From NCBI RefSeq assembly GCF_019578655.1, contig NC_063256.1:18620012-18684011 (forward strand): DNA of 64,000 bases, in the 5' to 3' direction. The notes under the pieces are model-generated. The model searched no databases, had not been told where the DNA came from, and saw nothing but the letters and a program-made list of their open reading frames with translations. The translations under genes were made by a program, and so were the position numbers. Below, piece by piece: positions 40,339-51,079 of this stretch (positions are counted from its first letter, which is position 1; each line of letters begins with the position of its first letter). The stretch is from Ricinus communis. Lineage: Eukaryota; Streptophyta; Magnoliopsida; Malpighiales; Euphorbiaceae.

Positions 40339-40428
40339 ATCTCTGGGATACGACCTTGATACTCACCAGTGCTGAAGCTGCATCGGTGGGTTCCTTTGCC
40401 TTGGGTGTAGGTTGTAAATAGACCATCA
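40339..40428 (+). mobile_element. LTR 3'-end fragment, family A
   Basis: Read on the plus strand, this is the reverse complement of the left end of the 26S-inserted LTR: GATACGACCTTGATACTCACC, CATCGGTGGGTTC and TTGGGTGTAGGTTG, ending in GACCATCA at 40428. The element therefore lies opposite to the other copies. Its 5' part is lost in the gap. The sequence after CATCA (GCGATCC) is not a tRNA-binding site, so this looks like the end of a solo LTR. Confidence 0.8.
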
Positions 40429-40935
40429 GCGATCCTTTGAGATTCAACACTTCGCTCGATTCGTCTCCCTCCTCCCACACGCAAAATCAAAACCAATTTT
40501 ATTAAAAAAAGATGGCCCTGAGGTTCCACGCCTCGAGGTTTAAGAATCCCCAAGTCCCAAGTCCCAAAATCCTAATTAATTCCACACTTCGGTGGACTTG
40601 AGAACACATCTAAGTTCTAGCCGGTCTTTGTGCAGTCCCCACACTATAAGGCATAAGGGCAAGTCCCAAAATCTAAGTAATTACAACAAACTCGGCGGAC
40701 TTGAGCACACATCCAAGTTCTTTTTCTTGATCTTTGCATGCAGAGTCCCCACATTATGGATGCTTAAAGTAATTTCTTACCTTGAAATGCGGCTAGGGGG
40801 CCAAGCCTCCTTACAGGACCGGGGACAAGTCACATCACCCCAAAAATTTGAGACTAAGAATCACGTGCAATGGCATGGGGTGTACTCAGCCAAAAAGTGC
40901 ATAATTTTGTCTATATTGACATAAAAGGTCCCTAA
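40429..40935. other. Intergenic stretch with a ~102-bp tandem duplication
   Basis: No gene seen. Two adjacent diverged copies of the same ~102-bp sequence start near 40562 and 40664; both run TCCCAAAATC, then a CGG[T/C]GGACTTGAG block, ACACATC[T/C]AAGTTCT, then CAGTCCCCACA or GAGTCCCCACA. A plus-strand frame at 40592-40924 (110 codons) covers both but resembles nothing I know and has no start context, so I do not call it. Confidence 0.6.
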
Positions 40936-41575
40936 GCAAGCAACCCGGCGAAACTTTCCTTCGCCCATCTGCCGTCATAGAAAAATCGATAGGCTAGTGA
41001 TGTGTTAGAAAAATCCTGAAGGGCCGTCTTTGCGTTCTTAGAAAAATCTGGCGGGCCCGTCTTTGCGTTGCCGAAAAAATCCACGATAAATTTTGGTCGC
41101 TGCGTTCGAAAGTTCTGACGGGCCCGTGCTCACTTGCCAAAAAGTCTTGGCCAGGGCGTGAGTGAGGAATCCTTGCATGCGGCCTTGCCCGTTGAGTTGT
41201 AGCGGAATCCTCACGTCTTGACCCCCTATTCTTTGAGGCGGCACACCCATCCCGGCATCTGGTTGGCGAGAATCCTCGCCGCAGACCGACCACTACTAGT
41301 GAGCCACATGGCGCTGTCGGGCCAATTAGTGAGGAATCCTCGTGTGACCCCCAGCTGTAGAGGCAGCCGCGCCCATCGGGCAGGTTGGCGAAATCCTTAC
41401 CATGACCCGTGCGCCCCCATCGGCCGGTTGGTGAGGAATCCTCACGTACTAGCCCAGCATTCTTTGAGGCGGCGCACGTTGGGCCGTTGGCGAGAATCCT
41501 CGCCGCCTTGAAGCAAACCTTTATTGGACAATCATTACTCGAATGTAAACCCGCGGCGAAGTTCACAAAAATCTT
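40936..41575. repeat. GC-rich minisatellite with palindromic core
   Basis: A diverged tandem repeat, period about 45-65 bp. Its core alternates TTGGCGAGAATCCTCGCC and GTGAGGAATCCTCACG, both dyad-symmetric. Cores lie near 41162, 41207, 41262, 41328, 41384, 41427 and 41487. The left part has a second motif, GGGCCCGTCTTTGCGTT (about 41055). The same motifs reappear at 46886-47090 on the other side of the retroelement. The base composition is far above the AT-rich satellite around it. The 190-codon minus-strand frame at 40994-41566 follows from low stop density in GC-rich repeats; I do not call it a gene. Confidence 0.7.
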
Positions 41576-41900
41576 GGGATGAAAGGATAGGAGTGGAGTT
41601 GATCATGTGCCTGAAAGCGATTCAATCGAGTATGCAAGGTTTGCAGGTGTCCCAATTTTAGCACTCTCTTGGTTCCTAATCCCATTCTCAAGTAGCGTCA
41701 TACAAAGAGTTTGAATTTAGCATTGAACCTCCTTTATCATTCAACTACGGATTAAAAGCTTAAAACTAAATAAATATGTACAAATAAAATAAAATAAATA
41801 AATAAATAAAAATAAAAACCATAAAATAATAAAAAATGCTAAAGTAACAAATGGCAAATTTGAACATAGTTTTCAAACATTCCGCAGCAGTGCCAAAACT
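41576..41900 (-). mobile_element. Leader remnant with PBS-like tract next to family A LTR
   Basis: Directly left of the LTR at 41901 is CAGCAGTGCCAAAACT. On the minus strand this reads AGTTTTGGCACTGCTGCGG just after the LTR end TATCA, the position and general shape of the primer-binding site of Athila-like plant gypsy elements, with several mismatches. The preceding ~300 bases (minus-strand leader) are A/T-rich (AAATAAATAAATAA tracts near 41790). No coding frame. It is the only copy of this LTR family here that keeps any internal sequence. Confidence 0.55.
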
Positions 41901-43045
41901 TGATAGGCTATTTGTGCGGTACAATATAAGGCGGTGAACCTATCGATGCGGTCTAGCACTAATGGCGAGTATCAAGGTCGTATCCACTCGAGAGAAGTGA
42001 AAGCCAGGAGTTACTACTTTGTTCTGTTATATTAGCCTAAAATGAATGATGAGTGATTTCTAAATTTCTAATAGCTACGAAATTTGAGTTCTAAGTGAGA
42101 TCACGGGAATGAATGGATAAATGAAACAATCAAGACAAGAAACCAAACCCAAGGGAACCTAGACTAGTTGGCAATCAAACAAAGATAGCAGTTGATGAGT
42201 CAATTATATGCCACTGAGGATGAATTCTTAATTGAATTCGGTTTCTCTCGAGATAACCGAATTCTAAACTCAAGAACATAAAGTTGGAATCTCTTCCTAA
42301 CGATTGATTCTTAAATTAGCATTAAGCTTTACTCACTTTATTTATTGGGCTTTGTTAATTCTTAATCCAGGCTAGTCAATTCTCCGTATCTCTAAGTGAT
42401 TATTAACTTGAGTTCTTGCTATTCAAAATTCCAATTGCCAAATGAACTTCTCAGTCCACACAGAAGCAATCTAAACACCATAATTCATAGCGTCTACATG
42501 AATAATACATTATCTTATTAATCTTTGAAAGCGAGAAGGATATAAAAACTAAACTCGAACAATCTAACAATTCAATACTAAGCCAACATAGTAAAGAAAT
42601 CCCAGTGGATTTAATCGGTCTAGCCTCTTTGATGTTCATGTTTAAAACAACTAGGAAATCAATTATAATGAAAAAATAACAAAAATGAAACATATGCACC
42701 CTTTTCTCTCGGATTGGATGAGCGGCTCCAAATCTGAATCGGCAATACAATTGGTCTTCCAATTGCCTCTCGATTGCTCCACTCTTTGTTTTGCACTCGG
42801 AACCTTGTGATTAGGGGTTCTCCTCTCTACAAGCTCTCTCTCGAACTCGATTACTGCAAAAACCGAGACGATCGCCAAAACTCTCATCCTACCTTCCTTC
42901 CTAACACTAGCTTAAGAAATCACTTTCCTTATATACTTGTCCCGTACGGCCGCGGTCATGACGGCCGGAGTCGAGTCCGAACCCTCTTGAACCTTGGGAT
43001 CTACGTAAGTTAGGTTTTCTTCCCTAGCCAGTACTTGCCATGCGG
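41901..43045 (-). mobile_element. Truncated LTR, family A
   Basis: Starts TGATAGG and matches the other family A copies in order: GGCGGTGAACCTATCGATGCGG, GAGTATCAAGGTCGTATCC, GTTGGAATCTCTTCCTAAC, GTTAATTCTTAATCC, then TTCTCTCGGATTGGATGAG near 42706. A minus-strand TATA-like GTATATAAGG lies at 42927-42936. The expected CATCA/TATCA end about 1.4 kb in is missing: from about 43045 the sequence changes to a plus-strand gag-like region, so its 5' end (minus orientation) is cut off. The frames at 42451-42762 and 42663-42887 are not genes. Confidence 0.75.
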
Positions 43046-43049
43046 TCTT

Positions 43050-43660
43050 GAGGAGCTTAAGATCCTGTTAGCTTATGCATTTGATGGTTCGGTGGCGAAT
43101 TGGCACCCAATCTATTATGCTATCTAGTAATGGGTGATTGGTGATTGGAAGCATTATAGAGATATGATCTTGGAAAGGTTTGGTGAGATTTTAGATGATC
43201 CTATAGTATAGTTGAAAAATCTGCCGAAAAATAGAGGGAATCGGGGATTATCATGACAAGTTGGAATTGATTCGAGACTCGAGTTCAACTCCACGAGGAT
43301 TATCTTGTTAGTGCCTGTAAGCGGGTCTACGTGTCAACACTCGGATGCATATACATATGTTTGACCAAAGGCCCCGTGAGGCAATGCCTAATCTTGGGCA
43401 AATTGTATGAATCAACTCATCCTAAGAAATTTTCAGTGGTTTCTGTTTGTTAAAAGGCGGTATGGGGGATACAAACCTAATACTTTTGCAAGAAGGGAGG
43501 GAATTGGGAGAATAAACCTATGGTACAACCTAAAAGGCCGAGAGTGTTGGAAGAAAGTTCTTGACTCAGGGAGGAAATGAGTGAGACGAGCAAAAGGGCT
43601 TTATTATTTACGTGATGAGAAATATTCTCCTAGTCACTATTTGAAGCAGAAAACAGAACG
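43050..43660 (+). pseudogene. gag remnant with ruined zinc knuckle
   Basis: Pieces such as AYAFDGSVANWHP (about 43070-43110) and DYHDKLELI (about 43245-43275) match the capsid region of plant Ty3/gypsy gag, with several stops and frameshifts between them. At about 43590-43655 the AKGLYYLRDEKYSPSHYLKQK block is in the place of the nucleocapsid zinc knuckle; all three cysteine positions read Y, R and L, so the metal-binding motif is gone. Two of the three changes are single transitions from a Cys codon, as in long decay at methylated DNA. Confidence 0.75.
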
Positions 43661-43729
43661 TACATGATGGACATGGAGGATGTTCATATGGAGGGAATCT
43701 ATTCGGAAGAAGTAAAAGCGGTGATGAGG

Positions 43730-43900
43730 AAAAGGTTGAAATCTCAATGAATGCTATAGGCTGGTGTTTACGGATATAGAACTCACGAGGTCGAGGGAAT
43801 GAGTGGAAGGAGGATTCTTTTCATATTGATAGATTCGGAAGCACACATAATTTCATTGACGAGAGGATGGGCTGAAAGGTTAGGGTGTCAATCGAGCTCT
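43730..43900 (+). pseudogene. Retroelement aspartic protease remnant
   Basis: AGVYGYRTHEVEGMSGRRIL followed by FILIDS marks the start of the retropepsin domain. One base is missing directly after the active-site Asp-Ser codons (about 43836), and the expected downstream residues (THNFIDE-like) continue in another frame up to AERLGC. The protease is therefore split in its active-site loop. The break sits in a short G run, so it could be real or an assembly error. Confidence 0.78.
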
Positions 43901-44389
43901 ATAGGGGTGACCAAAGTGACATGGTGATGGAAGTTCACTAGATGTGATGGCTAAGGTTGAGAATTTCAAGTGGCGGTTTCATGATATGGCTTTCCGAGGC
44001 TGATGTTATGGTTATCCCTTTTGGTTGTTGTGATATGGTCCTTGGGATACAATGCGGAAGCCCTTGGTCGATTGTGTGGGATTTCAAGAACTGTCAGTGG
44101 AATTTAAAATTGGTCATAGGAGAGTAGTTGAATGGAATAAATTCTAGATCGATAAGGGAGATCAAAGCCAAGCAAGTTAATAAGCATTGGGATCGAATGC
44201 TGGGATTGGCTATGATATGTGTAGAGGTGGGATACAGGCCCGGTGATAAGGTGGGAAGCTACTAAGAGCTTACAAGTTCCTTACAAAATCGGGCAATTAA
44301 TATTGGAATTTGATGACATCTTCAAAGAACTTTCTGAGCTGCATCCTTTAAGAGAACCATGACCATAGGAATTCCACTTGTTGGCGGTG

Positions 44390-45010
44390 CTAATCCAATC
44401 AATCAAAGACCCTATAGGTATGCTCTCTATCGAAAGGATGAAATTGATAAAATGATCGAGGAAATGCTTCTCTCGGTGTCAAAAAGAATAGCTTTAGTCC
44501 TTATGCTTCACCGGTGGTGTTGGTGAAAAAGAAGGATGGAACTTGGTGCCTATGTGTGGATTACGGGGAACTCGATGTTGTCACTATGAAAGACAAGTTT
44601 CCTATACCATTGATTGAGGATTTAATGGATGAACTTGGGGGATCCAAAGTGTATTCTAAGATTGACTTGAGGCGGCTATCATCAAGTCCACGATGAGGCA
44701 AGGGAGGATATTAGCGAGATAACTTTCAAAACTCATAGTGGTCGCTATGAATGTGTAGTGATGCCCTTTGGTTTAACAAATGCACCTGCAACTTTCCAGC
44801 ATTTGATGAATTCAGCATTAAGAGAATTTCTCAGGAAATTTGTGCTGATTTTCTTTGATGTTATTTTGATCTACAGTTCTTTTATGGAAGAGCATATGAG
44901 TCATCTCAGGTCGATGTTGGGCTAATGCGGCTAGAATCATTTTGTTTGCTAAAGCCAGTAAATGCGCATTTCTTTGTGGATAAGATTAAATACAGGTCAC
45001 TTCATTTCTT
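44390..45010 (+). pseudogene. Ty3/gypsy reverse transcriptase remnant
   Basis: Recognisable blocks in order: [19 protein letters not shown] (about 44411-44468), [14 protein letters not shown] (about 44506-44547), VYSKIDLR with the first catalytic Asp (44650-44673), VVMPFGLTNAPATFQ (44755-44799), and FFDVILIYS (about 44851-44877). In the last, the second Asp of the catalytic Asp-Asp pair is Val. There are frameshifts before ASPVV and around 44675-44710. Length and order agree with the family, but catalysis would be lost. Confidence 0.9.
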
Positions 45011-45149
45011 TGAGGGAGTGTCCAGCGATCCTTAGAAGTTAGGCTAGCATCAAAATTGGCCTATACCATAGAATTTGAAACGGTTGAGAGGCTTTCTAGG
45101 CTTGCGGGTTATTACACGAGAGGTTTGTTAGGAATTTTGGGACAATTGT

Positions 45150-45640
45150 CGGGCCTTTAAATCGGTTGCTTAAGAAGGATGGGTTCAGGTGGTACGATGA
45201 TGCTCTGTTTGCCTTTGGAAGCTTTAAGCTGCTTTGTATGAAGCACTGTCTTGGCCTTACGGATTTTAGCAAGAGCTTTATGGTGGAGATAGATGCACAT
45301 GGCGGGGTATTGGAGGTACATCCTTATGCGGGAAGGACACCCTTTAGCATACATTAGTAGACACTTAAAAGGGAAGCAATTGCACTTGTCCATTTATGAG
45401 GAAGGAGCTTTTTGGCGATTGTATTTCTTTGTGCAAAAGTGGAACACTATCTATTGCAAGGACATTTATTATCAAAACTGACCCGGAAAAGTTTGAAATA
45501 TTTCTTTGGAACAAAGGCTTAACACACCGGTGCAACAATAGTGGCTTCCTAAACTGTTAGAGTTTGATTATGAAATACAATATAAGCGGGGGAAAGAAAA
45601 CCTTGTAGGCGATGCTTTGTCGGGATGGAGAATTTGGAGG
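45150..45640 (+). pseudogene. Ty3/gypsy RNase H remnant
   Basis: FMVEIDAHGG (about 45278-45307) holds the first RNase H Asp. EGHPLAYISRHLKGKQLHLS (about 45328-45387) and the connecting end LPKLLEFDYEIQYKRGKENL (about 45548-45607) with DALS follow, each in a different frame. A part between the first motif and EGHPLAYIS is altered by indels. The order joins RT on the left and integrase on the right as in intact elements. Confidence 0.85.
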
Positions 45641-45649
45641 TTTACGCTT

Positions 45650-46600
45650 TAAATCTATCTACTTTCCACTCTAATTTACTCGAGGAGATCTGAGAGAAAT
45701 ATCATTTGAAGATGTGGTGGTATCTCGACTCATTGGGGATTTGAAGGGCAATCCTATGGCTAGGAGGCCGCTACACTTGGAGCAATGACATATTGAGGAG
45801 GAAAAGTAAATTGGTGATTGTTGATTACGGCTCGAAAGATAAGTTATTCTGATGGCTTCATTGTTCTAGTGTGGGAGGACACCATGGTGAGATGCAACTA
45901 TGCACAAGGTCAAATCAACATTCTCTATTGGAGAGGGATAACAAAAGACATCCAGGACCTTTATTCGCTTGTATGGTATGTCAGTAGAGCAAATATGACA
46001 CTTCTGCATATCCTAGGTTGCTTCAACCACTGCAAATTCCTAAAGCTGTGTGGTCTGAAGTGTCAATGGATTTCATTGATGGTCTTCCCTTGTCATTTGG
46101 CAAATCGGTTATTTTGGTTGTTGTTGATCGAGATGAGCAAGGCGATTCATTTTATGGCCCTTACTCACCCTTATACAAGTCAGCTTACCAGTGAGCACAA
46201 TGTTACCTGGATAATGTCTACAAGCTTCATGGTCTTCCTCAGTCTATTATAAGTGATAGAGATGCTATTTTTTTAAGTGACTTGTGGAAAGAATTCTTCA
46301 CTCTTCAAAGGGTTGATATGAATTTCTCTCGCTTACCATCCCTCGGTGATGGTCGGTGAGATGGTCAGTGTTACTGAAAACATACTTGAGGTGTATGTGC
46401 AGCGGTCGCCCTCATTTATGGAGTAAGTGGTTGCCTTAGCTGAATATTGGTGCAACACTTCCTTCCATTTTGTTGCTCAAGCGACACCTTTTGAAATTTT
46501 GGTCTATGGTCGACCTCCTCCTACTTATCTACCCTAATTGCACGAGTGAATCCAAAGTGGATATGGTGGCCGGAAGTCTTCAAGAGAAAGGGAGCATATG
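45650..46600 (+). pseudogene. Ty3/gypsy integrase core remnant
   Basis: The region contains YWRGITKDIQDL (about 45931-45966), part of the zinc-binding N-domain whose Cys pair is disturbed, then VSMDFIDGLPLSFGKSVI (about 46059-46113) with the first catalytic Asp, SKAIHFMALTHPYTSQL (about 46136-46186), IISDRDAIF (about 46246-46273) with the second Asp, and LAYHPS (about 46331-46348) before the usual glutamate. The segments fall in more than one frame. Confidence 0.85.
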
Positions 46601-46669
46601 ATTTAGTTGTTGAAGTTTCACCTCTTGAGAGCTCGGCCGCGGGATGACCCGCTCTGCTAATAAGCACGG

Positions 46670-46885
46670 AGTCCGGTCGAGTGTTTAACATTGGCGACAT
46701 GGTATATGTTAAACTCTTGCCTTATAGACGGTAGAGTTTGGCTCGGCGGAAGTAACAGCAAGCTTGCTCCAAAGTACTTTGGTCCTTTCGAAGTGTTGGA
46801 TCATTTGTGGGAAGGTGGCTTATAAGTTAGAACTACCTCCTGAATCCAGAATCCACCCTACCTTTCATGTTTATCAACTCAAGAA
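46670..46885 (+). pseudogene. Integrase C-terminal tail remnant, chromodomain not seen
   Basis: FNIGDMVYVKLLPYR (46687-46731), then LAPKYFGPFEVLD (about 46763-46801), VGKVAYKLELPPESRIHPTF (about 46808-46867) and HVYQLK (to about 46885) are the GPF/Y-type tail of chromovirus integrases. Where a chromodomain would follow, the sequence changes at once into the GC-rich minisatellite. The chromodomain is lost or never belonged to this copy. Confidence 0.8.
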
Positions 46886-47090
46886 TCCTTGCGACCTAAG
46901 CGCGCGCATTGGCGAGCATCCTCGCAAGCACGGGCCCGTTGGCGGCACATCCTCAGTAGCTCCATCGTTACCTTTGGGCGTGCCAACCGGCGAGAGGCAA
47001 GAATCCTCATTTGTGAACATCATTGGCGAGAAATCAGCTGCGGTGAACCTCATTGGCTAGTTTTCGGGGCCCGTCTTTGCAGCACTCCGC
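46886..47090. repeat. GC-rich minisatellite, second block
   Basis: Same motifs as at 40936-41575: ATTGGCGAGCATCCTCGC (about 46909), GCGAGAGGCAAGAATCCTC (about 46989), ATTGGCGAGAAATCAGC (about 47021) and GGGCCCGTCTTTGCAGC (about 47066). It begins directly after the integrase tail. The plus-strand frames that run on from the retroelement into it (46764-47060, 46889-47116) do not look like protein. Confidence 0.65.
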
Positions 47091-47312
47091 CACCACCACA
47101 TTTAATGCCTCCATAGCCTTTTCTAACAATCTATCATTGATATATTCTAGGGGCCTAAGAAGGTTGTAAAATTCTTATGAAATCAAGAGGATCATTGAAT
47201 GCTAAGTTTGCTACTTGGTTGTCTATTGTAGCCCAATCACGACTTGCAAAATAGCCATTTAAGCCAATATCTCACAAGTTGAGCGTGCACCAATGATAAC
47301 TCCAATAATTAA
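47091..47312. other. Unassigned AT-rich stretch
   Basis: About 220 bases between the minisatellite and the satellite. I see no gene, repeat or terminus that I can name. It ends in AACTCCAATAATTAAGGGG, where satellite monomers resume. Confidence 0.4.
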
Positions 47313-50300
47313 GGGGTATATTTGTCGGTGTAAGAAAATAACCTACATGAAAGCTTGTATATTTATAAATTTGAGAAAACAACCCCATAATAGTGCTAAT
47401 AATTTAATATGAGAAAACCACCTATAAAAGTGGTATATTTATTAATATAAGAAAATAACCCCGTAAAATATGTATATTTATGAATCACGAGAAAACAACC
47501 ACCTTAAAAGTAGTGTAATTGCAGTGCGAGGAAACGGCCTCATAGAAGGGTTTAAATTTTTAATATGAGAAAACAACCCGTGTAACCTCGTAAAAGTAGT
47601 GTAATTCAGTGCGAGAAAACAACCTTGTAGAAGGGTAAATTTTTAATATGAAAAAATAACCCGCATGATATGGGGATATTTATCAATCGGAGAAATAACC
47701 CGTAATTTTAGTAAATTTTTTTGTATGGGAAAACAACCCTTAAATGAGTTAATTTTATAATGTGAGAGACAACCCTATAAAGGTGTATATTTGTCTATAT
47801 AAGAAAATAATCCAAGTAAAGCGTGTATATTTATGATTTTGACAAAACAACCCCATAATTGTGCTAATAATTTAATATGGGAAAGCGACCACTGTAAAAT
47901 TGGTATATTTATCAATATAAGAAAATAACCACCTTAATATGTGTATATTTATGAATTTGAGAAAACAACCCCGTAAAAGTAGTGTAATTGCAGTGTAGGA
48001 GAAAAGCGACCTCAGAGGGGTAAATTTCTTAATATGAGAAAACAACCCGTACTACGGGAATATTTATCAATTGACAAAAATAACCTATAATTTTGGTATA
48101 TTTGTGAGTATAGGTAAACAACCCCATAAAGGGGTATATTTGTTGATATAGGAAAATAACCCTATAAAGCGTGTAAATTTATGAATTTGACAAAACAACC
48201 CTATAATAGTGTTAAAATTTAATATGCGAAAATAACCTCGTAAAAGTTTTAGATTTATCAATATAAGAAAATAATCCCGTAAAATGAGTATATTTATGAA
48301 TCTCAAAAAACAACCCTGTAAAAGTAGTGTAATTGCGAGTCTCAGAAAATAGCATCATGAGAGGGGTAAATTTTTAATATGAGAAAACAACCCCATATTA
48401 TCAATCGGAGAAAATAACCTACGTAATTTTGGTATATTTTTTAGTCACGGGAAAACAACCCCTTAAATGGGTTAATTTTAGAGTATGAGAAAACAACCCT
48501 ATTAAAGCGGTATATTTGTCAATATAAGAAAAAAACCCCGTAAACTGTGTAAATTTATGAATTTGACAAAAAAATCCCATAATAGTGATAATAATTTAAT
48601 ATGAGAAAATGACCTGTAAAAGTGGTATAATTATCGAGATAAAAAAATAACCCCGTAGAGCGTGTATATTTATGAATCTCGTAAAACAACCCCGTAAAAG
48701 TAGTGTAAGCTGAAAGTCCAAGAAAACAGCCTTGTAGAAGGGGTAAATTTTTAATATGAGAAAACAATCCGTGTCGGGGATATTTATCAATCGGAGAAAA
48801 TAAACCCGTAATACGAGGATATGTATCAATCGGAGAAAATAACCCCGTAATTTTGGTATGTTTGTGAGTATGGGAGAATAACCCCTTAAATGGTTTAATT
48901 TTAGACTTTGACAAAACAACCCCATAATAGTGCTAATAATTTAATATGAAAACCCGACCCCGTAAAAGTAGTATATTTATTAATATAAGAAAATAACCTC
49001 ATAAAAGTAGTGTAATTGCGAACATGAGAAAACAACCTCGTAGAAGGGGTAAATTTTTTAATATGAGAAAACAACCTCGCAATATGGGGATATTTATCAA
49101 TGGGAGAAAACAACCCCTTAAATGAGTTAATTTTATAATATGAGAAAACAACCACATAAAAGGTGTATATTTGTCGATATAAGAAAATAACCCCGTAAAG
49201 CGTGTATATTTATGAATTTGACAAAACAACCCCATAATAGTGCTAATAATTTCATATGAGAAAACAAACTCGTAAAAGTGGTATATTTATCAATATAAGA
49301 AAATAACTTGGTAAAGCGTGAATATTTATGAATCTGAGTATACAACCCCGTAAATATAGTGTAAGCTATGAGTCCGAGAAAACAACCTCGTAGAAGGGTA
49401 AATTTTTAATATGACAAAACAACCCCGTGATACAAGGATATTTATCAATTGGAGAAAATAAACCCGTAATATGGGGATATATATCAAGCGGAGAAAATAA
49501 CCACATAATTTTGGTATATATGTGAGTATGGGAGAATAACCCTTAAATGGTTTAATTTTAGATTCGACAAAACAACCCCATAATAGTGCTAATAATTTAA
49601 TATGAGAAAATGACCACCGTAAAAGTGGTATATTTATCAATATAAGAAAATAACCTCGTAAAAGTAGTGTAATTGCGAGCTTGAGAAAGCGACCTACGTG
49701 AGAAGGGTAAATCTTTTATTATGAGAGAACAACCTCGCAGTATGGGGATATTTATCAATCGGAGAAAATAACCCGTAATTTTGGTATATTTTTAGTGTGG
49801 GAAAACAACCCTTAAATGAGTTAATTTTATACTATGAGAAAACAATCCAAGTAAAAGGTGTATATTTATCGATATAAGAAAATAACCTACGTAAAATGTG
49901 TATATTTATGAATTTTAAAAACAACCCTATAATAATGCTAATAATTTAATATGAGGAAAATAAACCCGTTAAAGTTGTATATTTATCAATATAAGAAAGT
50001 AACCCCGTAAAATATGTATATTTATAAATCTGAGTAAACAAACACCGTAAAGTAGTGTAATGCAGTCGAGAAAAACGACCCTCGTAGAAGGTGGGTAAAT
50101 TTTTAATATGAGAAAACAACCCTGTAATTTTGGTACATTTGTGAGTATGAGAAAGCAACCCCTTAAATGGGTTAATTTTATAATATAGAAAAAAACAACG
50201 CTTAGTAAAAAGGTATATTTGTCGATATAAGAAAATAATAGTAAAACATGTAAATTTATGAATTTGACAAAACAACCCCATAATAGTACTAATAATTTAA

Positions 50301-50858
50301 TATGAGAAAACGACCTATAAAAGTGGTATAATTAGCAATATAAGAAAATAACCCTTAAAATGTGTATATTTATGAATCTCGGGAAAACAACCCTAGTAAA
50401 AGTAGTGTAAGAGAAAAGCATTACCGTAGAAGGGTAAATTTTTAATATGAGAAAACAATCTACGTAATACGGGGATATTTATCAATCGGAGAAAATAACC
50501 TCGTAATTTTGGTATATTTGTGAGTATGGGAAAACAACCCTTAAATGGTTTAATTTTAGAGTATGAGAAAACAATCCCGTAAAAAGGGTATATTTGTCGA
50601 TATAAGAAAATAATCCTGTAAAACGTGTAAATTTATGAATTTGACAAAACAACCCCATAATAGTGCTAATAATTTAATATGAGAAAACGACCTCGTAAAA
50701 GTGGTATATTTATCAATAAAAGAAAATATCCTCATAAAAGTAAAGCAATTGCAACTTTGAGAAAACAACCTTATAGAAGCGGTAAATTTTTTAATATGAG
50801 AAAACAACCCCATAATATGGGGATATTTATCAATTAAAACATGTATATTTATGAATTT
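47313..50858 (+). repeat. 39-bp-monomer satellite array, right-hand segment
   Basis: Satellite in the same orientation as the main block, resuming at GGGGTATATTTGTCGGTGTAAG. The left part (to about 48100) and scattered monomers near 49600-50500 are indel-rich (GCAGTGCGAGG and CCGTGTCGGGG forms), whereas monomers at about 48400-49500 and 50500-50850 are close to the clean consensus. It ends at about 50858 in ATGTATATTTATGAATTTGAC and joins non-satellite sequence. Confidence 0.92.
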
Positions 50859-51079
50859 GACTAAGCTCATTGACTTGCAAGTTGAATTGAACTATGACTC
50901 TTAGTTGAATTAGGATTCCTTTCGTTGCTTGAACTCCTATTATCATCAGGACTCCGTGCAGGATTAGGATTCCTAATTGAGTCAGGACTCCTTATTGGAT
51001 TAGAATTCCTTAAGCTAGTAGGATTTGCATCATCAAGACTCCTTGTTGGTGTAGGATTCGTTGTACTAGTTTGGTACGT
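50859..51079. repeat. Short degenerate GGATTCCT/GGACTCC repeat at array junction
   Basis: Between the satellite and the 1-kb array lie several copies of an AGGATTCCT or AGGACTCCT word (about 50910, 50949, 50966, 50984, 51002, 51037), spaced about 15-40 bases. No gene is visible. It may be a degraded tandem repeat or the worn edge of the next array. Confidence 0.5.

Larger units (their letters stand above)
43046..46885 (+). pseudogene. Degenerate Ty3/gypsy gag-pol, chromovirus-like
   Basis: Scattered plus-strand pieces follow the order gag, zinc knuckle, protease, reverse transcriptase, RNase H, integrase, spread over all three frames with many frameshifts and stops. Order and motifs are those of plant Ty3/gypsy elements, most like the chromovirus branch. 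No LTR is found immediately on either side: the left neighbour is an unrelated opposite-strand LTR and the right neighbour a GC-rich minisatellite. Single-base losses in short homopolymers explain several frameshifts; some could be assembly errors, because the adjoining satellite shows the same kind of defect. As read it cannot encode a working polyprotein. Confidence 0.9.

Noticed and set aside
39758..40553. Frames of 176-254 codons across the gap
   Set aside because: Most of their length is N.
40994..41566. 190-codon minus-strand frame rich in Arg, Gly and Pro
   Set aside because: It coincides with a GC-rich minisatellite, where stops are rare by composition; no domain, no start context.
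46886..47116. Chromodomain after the integrase tail
   Set aside because: The sequence changes to the GC-rich minisatellite at once, and no chromodomain-like residues follow.
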